Shown here in pieces: positions 34,814-42,501 of a stretch of 53,461 nucleotides of DNA. A model generated the notes under the pieces. That model saw only the letters and a list, made by a program, of their open reading frames with translations, was not told where the DNA came from and did no database searches. The translations under genes were made by a program, and so were the position numbers. Numbering within the stretch: the stretch's first letter is position 1; the number at the start of each line of letters is the position of its first letter. Origin of the DNA: Fidelibacterota bacterium (GTDB lineage: Bacteria; Fidelibacterota; Marinisomatia; Marinisomatales; UBA1611); assembly GCA_018649625.1 (NCBI GenBank), contig JABIHN010000039.1, forward strand, positions 1 through 53,461. The letters are read 5' to 3'.

Positions 34814-35695
34814 TTAAATAACCTTATCTAAAATAATTAGAATAAAAAGGACTGGAAGGTAGAAAATTGAAACCTTTAATAAGAGTCGCGCATTTTCCAA
34901 TGAATAATTTTTTACCAATGGAAATCCAGATATAAAATATGTAAGACCTAATACAAGCGCTCCCCAAAAATAAGTCATACCTAAAAGACCAATATAAGAT
35001 GGAACAAGAGATACAGGGATCAAAAGTAAAGAATGCCAAATAATTTGACGATTAGTTCGTTTCCCATCAACTTCAAGGACAGGAAGCATTTTAAAATTTG
35101 CTCTCTCATAATCATCTTTACACATAAATGCAATTGCATAGAAATGAGGGTGTTGCCAAAAAAACATAATTGCGAATAATATCCATGCTTCTGGTGCCAA
35201 AACGCCTGTAGCTGCGACCCAGCCACCCAAAGGCGGAATGGCTCCAGGAATAGCACCAACAGATGTATTTAACCAAGTTATTTTTTTAAGAGGCGTATAA
35301 ATGAATAAATACAAAAGCGTTGTTATAATTGCCAATATTGCTGTTAAATCATTTATAAAAATGAAAAGTATACTCACGCCAAGAAGTGTAATTCCAATTC
35401 CAAAATTTAATGCATTTTTTGATGAAATAAATCCGGTAGGAATCGGGCGTGATTGTGTACGATTCATCAATAGATCTGTCTCATGTTCAGCAAAGTGGTT
35501 TAATGCACCCGCACCCGATGACACCAATCCAGTACCAATCAATGTAATCATAAATCGAGACCAAATATCAATTCCATTTGCACCTAAATAATATCCTAAT
35601 GCTGTTGAAATAAGGATTAAAAAAGTAATGTTGGGTTTTGTTAATTCAAAATAAGCACCCATTAATGAGTTTGCTTTGGGAGGAATTCGATTCAT
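34814..35695 (-). CDS. ctaB: Protoheme IX farnesyltransferase (heme O synthase)
   Basis: 293 residues, about 8-9 transmembrane helices of the UbiA superfamily. The polyprenyl-diphosphate site is in GAGALNHFAEHETDLLMNRTQSRPIPTG (N-x3-D-x2-M-x-R-T-x2-R). Conserved YTPLKKITWLNTSVGAIPGA and FFWQHPHFYAIAF follow. It adds the farnesyl chain to heme B to give heme O, the substrate of CtaA. Adjacent to sco (its ATG directly follows the sco stop). Confidence 0.95.
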   Translation of the reverse strand: MNRIPPKANSLMGAYFELTKPNITFLILISTALGYYLGANGIDIWSRFMITLIGTGLVSSGAGALNHFAEHETDLLMNRTQSRPIPTGFISSKNALNFGIGITLLGVSILFIFINDLTAILAIITTLLYLFIYTPLKKITWLNTSVGAIPGAIPPLGGWVAATGVLAPEAWILFAIMFFWQHPHFYAIAFMCKDDYERANFKMLPVLEVDGKRTNRQIIWHSLLLIPVSLVPSYIGLLGMTYFWGALVLGLTYFISGFPLVKNYSLENARLLLKVSIFYLPVLFILIILDKVI

Positions 35696-36283
35696 TTATT
35701 TATTTATTTCTTTTATTAATTTATTTAAGTCATTTCTAAGGACAGCCATACTTGCTTTATCTGTTCCATCGTAATATTTTCTAATTTTTCCATTTTGATC
35801 AATCAAGATGAATTTAATGGCATGGCCTTGAGGTAGCTCGTCTGCATATAACATAAATCCATCTCTCTTCAATTTTTTGATTGAATCAATATCTGATGTT
35901 AAAAATTGCCATCGATTATCATTCACTCCATTTGCAATAGAATACTGTTTAAGAACATCTTCATTATCATTAGATGGATCTACTGTAATTGACACGAATT
36001 GAGCATTATCAACATTTTCATAATCTCGATATAATAGCGTCATATTATTTGTCATAACTGGGCAAGGTCCAGCACATAATGTAAACATAAAATCAAGAAC
36101 TGTAATTTTACCCATTAAATCTTTATTTGAAAATAAAATTTTATCTTGAGTCTTAAATTCGAAAACTGGGACGCTCTTTACCAGCGGAATATCATAGGAT
36201 GAATTTGCTTTTTGGATAACCCATGATGCACCTAAACCTAAAAGAAATACTGCAAGAGTGATATAAATAATAATTTTATTCAT
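35696..36283 (-). CDS. sco: Sco1/SenC copper chaperone
   Basis: 195 residues with one N-terminal membrane helix (IIIYITLAVFLLGLGASWV). The thioredoxin-like Sco fold has the copper CxxxC in LDFMFTLCAGPCPVMTNNM and the distal His in LPQGHAIKFILID. Sco proteins deliver copper to the CuA centre of oxidase subunit II (encoded at 51507) in the periplasm. Its start overlaps the ctaA stop by 8 nt. Confidence 0.92.
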   Translation of the reverse strand: MNKIIIYITLAVFLLGLGASWVIQKANSSYDIPLVKSVPVFEFKTQDKILFSNKDLMGKITVLDFMFTLCAGPCPVMTNNMTLLYRDYENVDNAQFVSITVDPSNDNEDVLKQYSIANGVNDNRWQFLTSDIDSIKKLKRDGFMLYADELPQGHAIKFILIDQNGKIRKYYDGTDKASMAVLRNDLNKLIKEINK

Positions 36284-37211
36284 GACATAGTTGTGACTGA
36301 TTCCATGCTGAATACTGAACCATCACTAGTCCAATAATCCAAGATGCGACCCACATATGAAAAAGTTGAATGAGCTGAATTACATCTAAAAACACTAAAA
36401 GTTCTCCCATAAATATTTGAATAAATATTAAACCCAAAATTAAAGAAGAAGTTTGAGTCATCATTTTAGATGGATGCTTAGATTTTCTAACCAAACAATA
36501 CCACAGGTATCCTGAAAGTCCAGTCATGAAAAACCCAAGAATTGAATGGATGTATTTAAATGGTCCCAACATATTGATTAAAAATTGGCTATCTACAATA
36601 GGATTATCTTTTCGAATCATTTCTAAACCACCACGAATTTCGGTTCCTAAAATTACTTCTATAAGCAATGTACCCGCTAAAAGGCCAAACATCCACTTGA
36701 GACCTTGAGGATATTGACTCTTGGACTCTGAATTTGGATTCTCATAATAATATGACTCTTGTGCTGCAAAGATTAATAACATTACAATTATGAGAGCTAA
36801 TATTAGGTGGAGCGTAATTGTAAATGGATTAAGTACCGTATCCACTAAAACAGACCCTAGCCATCCTTCTACCAATGTCAGGAAAAATGCAATTAATACA
36901 GGCCATTTAATTCGCGGAATATCATTATAATATTTCAACACTAAATAACTCGTAATAGTAATGGCTAACCCTACCACTGCACCAAACAATCGATTGCTGT
37001 ATTCAATCCATGCCAACACAATATTAAATTTTGCAGGATCTATATGATCTGGTAATTGTTCTAAACTGATTGGAGGAATCCATCGGTCAAAACATTTTGG
37101 CCAATCCGGACATCCCATTCCAGCACCCGCAACACGAACCAACCCTCCTACAAAAATTAGAATGAAAGTTAGTCCCGTTGAAATAAATGAAAATATTCTA
37201 AAAGTATTCAT
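36276..37211 (-). CDS. ctaA: Heme A synthase
   Basis: 311 residues, eight transmembrane helices in two related four-helix halves. Conserved: LIFVGGLVRVAGAGMGCPDWP near the start with CP in the first loop, ALIIVMLLIFAA, ILGTEIRGGLE, and the heme-ligand histidines in FKYIHSILGF and IQLFHMWVASW. It oxidises heme O to heme A, for the aa3-type oxidase in this window. First gene of the minus-strand cta operon, divergent from the SRPBCC-repeat gene. Confidence 0.94.
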   Translation of the reverse strand: MNTFRIFSFISTGLTFILIFVGGLVRVAGAGMGCPDWPKCFDRWIPPISLEQLPDHIDPAKFNIVLAWIEYSNRLFGAVVGLAITITSYLVLKYYNDIPRIKWPVLIAFFLTLVEGWLGSVLVDTVLNPFTITLHLILALIIVMLLIFAAQESYYYENPNSESKSQYPQGLKWMFGLLAGTLLIEVILGTEIRGGLEMIRKDNPIVDSQFLINMLGPFKYIHSILGFFMTGLSGYLWYCLVRKSKHPSKMMTQTSSLILGLIFIQIFMGELLVFLDVIQLIQLFHMWVASWIIGLVMVQYSAWNQSQLCHE

Positions 37212-37359
37212 AAATAGCCCGCAAAATTAGACTTTAATTTTGATAATCTTTATAAACTTTTCCACTTCAAATTTGCATTCCAAGTTATTAAATTTGGAGC
37301 TGGATTCGATGCAACCAATCAATGAATCCTAAAACAACTTTTATTAAAAATAATATTTT

Positions 37360-38658
37360 ATGCAATTAAACAGAATTGATTTGGGTACAAAGTGCACCAT
37401 CCGTAAAACGGGTGAAATGGGTACACTTAAAAAGATTTATTTCTACCCAACAAAATTTGAGATTGAAATTTCCTCGGGAGATGTGCGTCATTTTTCTTCC
37501 AAAGATCTCGAGTTTGATGGCATTCCGCAAAAGTATGCATCTTTTCAAAAACCCGCAATCCCTAAAAATGGCCAAGGGGATGCATGGACTTCGTGGGAAC
37601 CCTTTTCGGGTGAAAGTATTGTTAAACATCACTTTTCTACAACTAAAGAAATCATGTGGAAGATGCTTACATCTTTGGAAATGTTAAATGCATGGTTTCA
37701 TGGCGTTCAACGTTCACTTCCAATCATAAATATTGATCGATACGTCCACCGATATTCTTTTACATATTTCAACCTTGAACCCGGAGCTTTTTTCAAAATT
37801 CGCCCAAGGACATACGCCCCATATTTTAAATGCCAAATTAATGCAGTTGAAAAAGAAAAAAGTTTTGGGTTCACTTTTCGAACATCACCTCTCTATTCTG
37901 AAAATATCCAGTTTACTATTAAAGAAACTGAATTGGGTGTATGGGTTACTTGTAAACGAACTTCAAAAGGTCTTTTTTCGTTTTTATCACAAGTGAACTG
38001 GCCTGAGAAATCCCGAATCCTGCAAAATTTAAATACCATTACTCCTAAAGTTGATTTCAATTTAGATGAAGGTGAAACTGGTGACAAAAGTGAAAGTACA
38101 TCTCAGTTTGGTGGATTTGCATCAAAGCAAAATTATATCGATTATGCAATTAATATGGGCATGGAAGGTAATATGGATTTTGTAAATGCTATTTCGGAAA
38201 AGCCAATTCGTGGTATGGCGAAATCTGGGATTGTTAAGGCAAAACGAACTGGAAACATTCCACCTAAACCGAGCAAGCCAACTGTTGGACTGGAGACTGC
38301 CAACAACGGAGGCGTTTCTGCTTTATCACCCGAAAACCTCATAGCTTACCTAGTAAATAAAGGTTTAGATGGAGATATGGATACTGTAAATGCTCAGACA
38401 GATAAAGTGGCTCGCGGAAAAGCAAAAGCATTAATTGTAAAAGTTAAGCGAGGAAAAATAGACCGGCCAGCAATGCCTGATATTCCTGATGCTACAATTC
38501 AACCTGAAAGTGCTACGGAAACTGAAGGTGAATTAATTGAGCGCCTTTTAGCAGTAGGATTAGGGGGCGATATGGATGAGATTAATGCTCTCGATAATAG
38601 AGTACTCCGTGGTAAAATTAAGTCAGCAATTGTCAAAGCAAAACGTGCAGCCAAATAA
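37360..38658 (+). CDS. SRPBCC-like protein with three C-terminal repeats, first gene of the bc-complex cluster
   Basis: 432 residues, family not recognised as a whole. Residues 1-50 resemble a small beta domain (MGTLKKIYFYPTKFEIEISS). Residues about 75-225 look like an SRPBCC/START-type fold (STTKEIMWKMLTSLEMLNAWF … KSFGFTFRTSPLYSENIQF). The C-terminal half has three 38-residue repeats at 259-296, 327-364 and 392-429, consensus GLxGDMDxVNAxxDKxxRG then KAKxxIVKxKR, joined by Pro/Ser linkers. No signal or membrane helix is seen. The following gene starts inside its stop codon (TAATG), so it belongs to the respiratory operon. A role in assembling or binding the complex is inferred from position. 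Confidence 0.7.
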   Translation: MQLNRIDLGTKCTIRKTGEMGTLKKIYFYPTKFEIEISSGDVRHFSSKDLEFDGIPQKYASFQKPAIPKNGQGDAWTSWEPFSGESIVKHHFSTTKEIMWKMLTSLEMLNAWFHGVQRSLPIINIDRYVHRYSFTYFNLEPGAFFKIRPRTYAPYFKCQINAVEKEKSFGFTFRTSPLYSENIQFTIKETELGVWVTCKRTSKGLFSFLSQVNWPEKSRILQNLNTITPKVDFNLDEGETGDKSESTSQFGGFASKQNYIDYAINMGMEGNMDFVNAISEKPIRGMAKSGIVKAKRTGNIPPKPSKPTVGLETANNGGVSALSPENLIAYLVNKGLDGDMDTVNAQTDKVARGKAKALIVKVKRGKIDRPAMPDIPDATIQPESATETEGELIERLLAVGLGGDMDEINALDNRVLRGKIKSAIVKAKRAAK

Positions 38659-38765
38659 TGCCTGATACTCAGAAACCAGCCTTAACCAAAACTCAAGTTG
38701 TATCTATGATTGCTTGTACATTATTACTCTTGATTTATATCACAATGGTAACATGGGTACTATAA
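38658..38765 (+). CDS. 35-residue single-helix membrane protein
   Basis: Starts within the stop of the repeat protein (TAATG). A short polar N-terminus (MPDTQKPALTKTQ) leads into one hydrophobic helix (MIACTLLLLIYITMVTWVL) at the very C-terminus. The composition and coupling suggest a real small subunit of the respiratory complex, like the small single-helix subunits of b6f or cytochrome oxidases. No family is recognised. Confidence 0.6.
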   Translation: MPDTQKPALTKTQVVSMIACTLLLLIYITMVTWVL

Positions 38766-38769
38766 AAAA

Positions 38770-38919
38770 ATGATGGATTGGTTTACTCTTGAATGGCTTA
38801 TGCGAAATTTAGAATGGGCAGTAGGGATATTGGGTGTAGGCTGCCTGATCTTATTCTTTTTCCCTCTTCTTTTGGGATGGCAATTGAAACAAGGTAATAA
38901 TGATGAACAAGATTCTTAA
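38770..38919 (+). CDS. 49-residue single-helix membrane protein
   Basis: Starts 4 nt after the preceding small ORF; a second ATG follows at once. One strongly hydrophobic helix (WAVGILGVGCLILFFFPLLL) is flanked by an amphipathic N-terminal part (WFTLEWLMRNLE) and a short polar tail. The next gene starts in its stop codon (TAATG). Likely another small subunit or assembly factor of the complex; no family recognised. Confidence 0.6.
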   Translation: MMDWFTLEWLMRNLEWAVGILGVGCLILFFFPLLLGWQLKQGNNDEQDS

Positions 38920-39083
38920 TGGATTCTTTACCTATGATCTCAATATTAGTGTTGGTTTTTGCTATGATTCTATTGGGAGAACAAATAAAATTAAAAAAAG
39001 ATGTACGACGTCTTGAAAAATTGATGAAACATTTAAAAAATAAAATAAAAAAATTAAATGATGATGGGAATCAACTAGATTAA
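38919..39083 (+). CDS. 54-residue membrane-anchored basic coiled-coil protein
   Basis: Starts in the stop of the previous ORF. One N-terminal helix (MISILVLVFAMILLG) is followed by a Lys/Arg-rich helical tail (KKDVRRLEKLMKHLKNKIKK) that should lie in the cytoplasm by the positive-inside rule and may form a coiled coil. Position before the HEAT-repeat and Rieske genes suggests an accessory role. No family recognised. Confidence 0.58.
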   Translation: MDSLPMISILVLVFAMILLGEQIKLKKDVRRLEKLMKHLKNKIKKLNDDGNQLD

Positions 39084-39104
39084 TCCTAAAATCATCCAAT
39101 TAAA

Positions 39105-39983
39105 ATGACCGAAAACCCAACAACATTATCACAAAAAGAATCTTCAAGGATTTACACCCTCTTTTATTCTTTTTTCTTAATTCCATTTATGGTTGCAATT
39201 TTCGGGGCTGTTTTCTTTTTATTATTTCGATTTATTACCTTTGAGACTGATGATGCATCAGCTTTATTAAATCAAGTGAAAATTGGATCAGCGTCAAAAA
39301 GATGGCAATCAGCTTTTGAACTATCAAAAGTATTTAATGATCCCGATAAAATTCCAACAGATGCATTATTTAAAAACCAAATGATCTCGTCTTATAATCA
39401 TTCAATTCATGATGATCCACTCGTACGTGCCTATCTTGCTTTAGCAATGGGCGTAACAAGGGATATATTTTACTCAGATGCGCTTACCGATGGACTCAAT
39501 GATGAAAATCGAGAATCTCGTCGAGCAGCAATTCAATCCGTTGGCATGATACGAGCATCAAATGCATCAAAACAATTAAAAGAAATTATTAAAAACTCAG
39601 ATTTTCCCGATGAAAGGCTAGCTGCAACCATTTCCTTGGGCTTAATTGGTGATGATGAATCCATCCCGATGCTTACAAGTCTATTAAAAGATGATGAGCC
39701 TAATATCCAGTGGGACGCAGCCATAGCATTGGCTAAAATGGGCGATTCATCTGGCGCATTTGTTATTGAAAATTTATTGGATCGAAAATATTTAAGTTCT
39801 TTCCCACAGGTTGATGAGTCAGAAAAGAAACAGGCAATATTAGTTGCGATTGAAGCATCTTCCTTGATTAAAACCCAGAAATTTGAAACTATTTTAATTT
39901 CATTAGCAGAATCCGATGAAAATTTACAGATTCGAGATGCTGCCATGAAATCCTTAAAAGCTACCTATAATAGAGTCATATAA
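39105..39983 (+). CDS. Membrane-anchored HEAT-repeat protein
   Basis: 292 residues. One membrane helix (residues about 21-45, FLIPFMVAIFGAVFFLLFRF) precedes a helical domain and at least four HEAT/PBS-lyase-type repeats (DENRESRRAAIQSVGMI, PDERLAATISLGLIGDD, EPNIQWDAAIALAKMGD). HEAT proteins next to Rieske genes are seen in several FCB and planctomycete lineages and are thought to scaffold the complex. The stop is 2 nt before the Rieske start. Confidence 0.82.
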   Translation: MTENPTTLSQKESSRIYTLFYSFFLIPFMVAIFGAVFFLLFRFITFETDDASALLNQVKIGSASKRWQSAFELSKVFNDPDKIPTDALFKNQMISSYNHSIHDDPLVRAYLALAMGVTRDIFYSDALTDGLNDENRESRRAAIQSVGMIRASNASKQLKEIIKNSDFPDERLAATISLGLIGDDESIPMLTSLLKDDEPNIQWDAAIALAKMGDSSGAFVIENLLDRKYLSSFPQVDESEKKQAILVAIEASSLIKTQKFETILISLAESDENLQIRDAAMKSLKATYNRVI

Positions 39984-39985
39984 AT

Positions 39986-40540
39986 ATGAGTGATGAAAAA
40001 ATAACGCCTGCGGCATCAGTCGGGGAATCTAAAACACAATCCGTAAATGGAAATAATACAGGTCGCCGTGGCTTTTTTAAGTGGTTAACCTTAGGCTGGA
40101 TTGCCTTCGGCGCCGCGACAGGTGGCTTTTTCACTGTCATGATTCGGTTTCTTTTTCCAAATGTACTTTTCGAACCTCCTCAAACTTTTAAAATAGGATT
40201 TCCTGAGAATTTCGCAAGAAATGCTGTTGATCTCCGATATAAAAAGTCATATAATGTTTGGGTTGTTCGAGATGAAGAATCCATCTTTGCACTTTCAACA
40301 GTTTGCACGCATTTAGGCTGTACGCCAAACTGGCTTCAAACTGAAGAAAAATTTAAATGTCCTTGTCACGGAAGTGGGTTCCGAATGACTGGGATTAATT
40401 TCGAAGGCCCAGCACCTCGTCCATTAGAAAGATATAAAGTATCAATATCTAATGATGGACAAATCCTAGTTGATAAAACCAAAAGTTTTAAATGGGAAAA
40501 AGGTGAATGGGAAAACCCTGAATCATTTTTAACAGTTTAA
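39986..40540 (+). CDS. Rieske [2Fe-2S] protein of a bc/b6-type complex
   Basis: 184 residues. The N-terminus has a twin-Arg stretch (GRRGFFKWLTLGW) plus a membrane helix, fitting Tat export with a retained anchor. The cluster ligands are in CTHLGC (about residue 107) and CPCHGSGF, with the disulfide Cys of both boxes present. The GPAPRPLERY motif follows. It moves one electron from menaquinol at the Qo site to the c-type cytochrome. Genes for split cytochrome b follow. Confidence 0.94.
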   Translation: MSDEKITPAASVGESKTQSVNGNNTGRRGFFKWLTLGWIAFGAATGGFFTVMIRFLFPNVLFEPPQTFKIGFPENFARNAVDLRYKKSYNVWVVRDEESIFALSTVCTHLGCTPNWLQTEEKFKCPCHGSGFRMTGINFEGPAPRPLERYKVSISNDGQILVDKTKSFKWEKGEWENPESFLTV

Positions 40541-40558
40541 CAGATAAATCAATACAAT

Positions 40559-41353
40559 ATGGCAAAAAACGATAAACAAAAATCACTATTAGAACGTTTA
40601 GGTGAATCACAAGTTTGGAAATCCATCATCCGGTCAGGTGTTCCGAAAACCAGACGGCAACGGATGCATGCTATCCTTGGAAGTGTTTTCCTTCATCTCC
40701 ATCCTGCTCGTTTACCGAAACATGCAGTGAAAGTTGGCTATACATGGTGTATGGGCGGACTTTCCTTTTTTCTTTTTATCGTTCTAACGATAACTGGAAT
40801 TCTGTTAATGTTTTATTACCGACCCACTGTAGAATATGCTTATACAGATATTATCGATTTGACAGAGCAAGTTCCACTTGGAATCATGCGAGAGCTTCAC
40901 CGCTGGGGAGCCCACGCCATGGTTTTAACTGTCTGGTTACATATGCTTCGAGTATTTATGACTGGCTCCTATAAACCACCTCGTGAATTCAACTGGGGCG
41001 TTGGTGTACTTCTTATGACCTTAACCTTATTTCTATCTTTTACTGGATACTTGTTACCATGGGATCAATTGGCAATTTGGGCAGTAACAGTTGGAACCAA
41101 TATGGCTCGAGCACATCCTTTTATTGGACATGAAGGTCCTGGTGCATCTCTTCTTGCTATCGGTGATATTAACTTAGTTCATATGGGATCCGATGTTAGA
41201 TTTGCACTTCTTGGTGGACGTTTTGTTGGCGAAGCAACATTACTTCGATTCTATGTACTCCATTGTATTGCTGTCCCATTTATCGCCATGATTTTTATGG
41301 CTGTTCACTTTTGGCGCATCCGAAAAGATGGTGGCATTTCTGGTCCTTTATAA
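40559..41353 (+). CDS. Cytochrome b N-terminal subunit (b6/QcrB type)
   Basis: 264 residues, four core helices. Heme bL/bH ligands are in [20 protein letters not shown] and [20 protein letters not shown], two His pairs with 13 residues between. The stretch [12 protein letters not shown] … LMFYYRPT aligns with b6 YCLGG … FYYRP; Cys64 thus matches the Cys that covalently binds heme ci/cn in cytochrome b6 and in Bacillus QcrB. That is a menaquinone-type reductase feature. An extra N-terminal part of about 50 residues is present. Confidence 0.92.
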   Translation: MAKNDKQKSLLERLGESQVWKSIIRSGVPKTRRQRMHAILGSVFLHLHPARLPKHAVKVGYTWCMGGLSFFLFIVLTITGILLMFYYRPTVEYAYTDIIDLTEQVPLGIMRELHRWGAHAMVLTVWLHMLRVFMTGSYKPPREFNWGVGVLLMTLTLFLSFTGYLLPWDQLAIWAVTVGTNMARAHPFIGHEGPGASLLAIGDINLVHMGSDVRFALLGGRFVGEATLLRFYVLHCIAVPFIAMIFMAVHFWRIRKDGGISGPL

Positions 41354-41374
41354 ACTGAAATTATTGAGATAATT

Positions 41375-42493
41375 ATGATTGATACATTTAAATCTGTAAT
41401 TGACGCACTTTCAACACCAACCGTCAGTTTTACACTTTTATCGATTTTTACACCACTCGTTTTTCCTCCCACAGATTGGTTTGACAAAATCAATCGAAAG
41501 TTTGGAATCTGGAGACTTTGGACCAAACCTGGCCTTTATACTGGGATGGGATTCATCACATTCTTTTTTGTGGTGGGTTATTTTGATCCAAACTTTAATA
41601 TAACATTAACAAAGCCTGATAATTTTCCGATTATTCTTATGATTTATTCAATGTTCTTTTTCCTTTGGTTGGGAATGAGCAAGGCTTATGTTAATGATGA
41701 AAGAATTGATAAGGGTTTAAAACCAGTCGAATATAACGATCCCGATGATAAGGTATTGGTATGGCCTGACTTGGTGTATATTGAATTTATTTCACTCATT
41801 CTTTTTATGGTCTTTTTGATTGTATGGTCAATTTTGGTTGCTGCACCTTTAGAAGAACCCGCAAATCCTGCAACGACACCCAACCCATCTAAAGCACCTT
41901 GGTATTTTTTAGGTCTTCAAGAAATGTTGGTTTACTTTGATCCTTGGTTAGCTGGAATTGTATTCCCCATGTTTATCATTTTTGGAATGATGGCAATCCC
42001 CTATATGGATACAAATCCAAAAGGTGATGGCTATTATTCGTTTAAAGAACGTAGAATTGGCATCTTCATTTTTATGTACGGTTGGTTAATATTGTGGCTA
42101 TTTTTGATTGTGATTGGCACATTCTTTCGTGGACCAAATTGGAACTTTTTTGGCCCATTTGAATATTGGGATCCTCACAAAGTAGTCCCTTTGAATAATG
42201 TAAATCTGTCTGAGTATTTTTGGGTAAAGATGCTTAATACAGGATTACCATCGAATATTATGCTTCGAGAATCGTTAGGGTTTATAACCGTTTTTGCATA
42301 CATGTTCATGTTCCCAATCTTTCTAGCCAAAACTTGGTTCAAGGATTTATTTGCTAAGATCGGTCCTGTCCGATATACTTCTCTAATGCTATTCGGACTT
42401 TCGATGTTTTCATTGCCCATCAAAATGTATCTTCGGTGGTTTTTTAACCTGAAATACATTATCGCAATTCCAGAATGGTTTTTCAATATTTAG
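41375..42493 (+). CDS. Cytochrome b C-terminal subunit (subunit IV-like, extended)
   Basis: 372 residues, about 8 helices. The Qo-site region is PSKAPWYFLGLQEMLVYFDP, where PEWY of classic cytochrome b is replaced by APWYF, as in QcrC/subunit IV-like proteins. It is longer than the roughly 160-residue subunit IV; the N-terminal part and the C-terminal segment (LGFITVFAYMFMFPIF …) add helices. It pairs with the preceding b6-like gene to complete cytochrome b. The stop is 8 nt before the octaheme gene. Confidence 0.88.
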   Translation: MIDTFKSVIDALSTPTVSFTLLSIFTPLVFPPTDWFDKINRKFGIWRLWTKPGLYTGMGFITFFFVVGYFDPNFNITLTKPDNFPIILMIYSMFFFLWLGMSKAYVNDERIDKGLKPVEYNDPDDKVLVWPDLVYIEFISLILFMVFLIVWSILVAAPLEEPANPATTPNPSKAPWYFLGLQEMLVYFDPWLAGIVFPMFIIFGMMAIPYMDTNPKGDGYYSFKERRIGIFIFMYGWLILWLFLIVIGTFFRGPNWNFFGPFEYWDPHKVVPLNNVNLSEYFWVKMLNTGLPSNIMLRESLGFITVFAYMFMFPIFLAKTWFKDLFAKIGPVRYTSLMLFGLSMFSLPIKMYLRWFFNLKYIIAIPEWFFNI

Positions 42494-42501
42494 GTTAAAA
42501 C

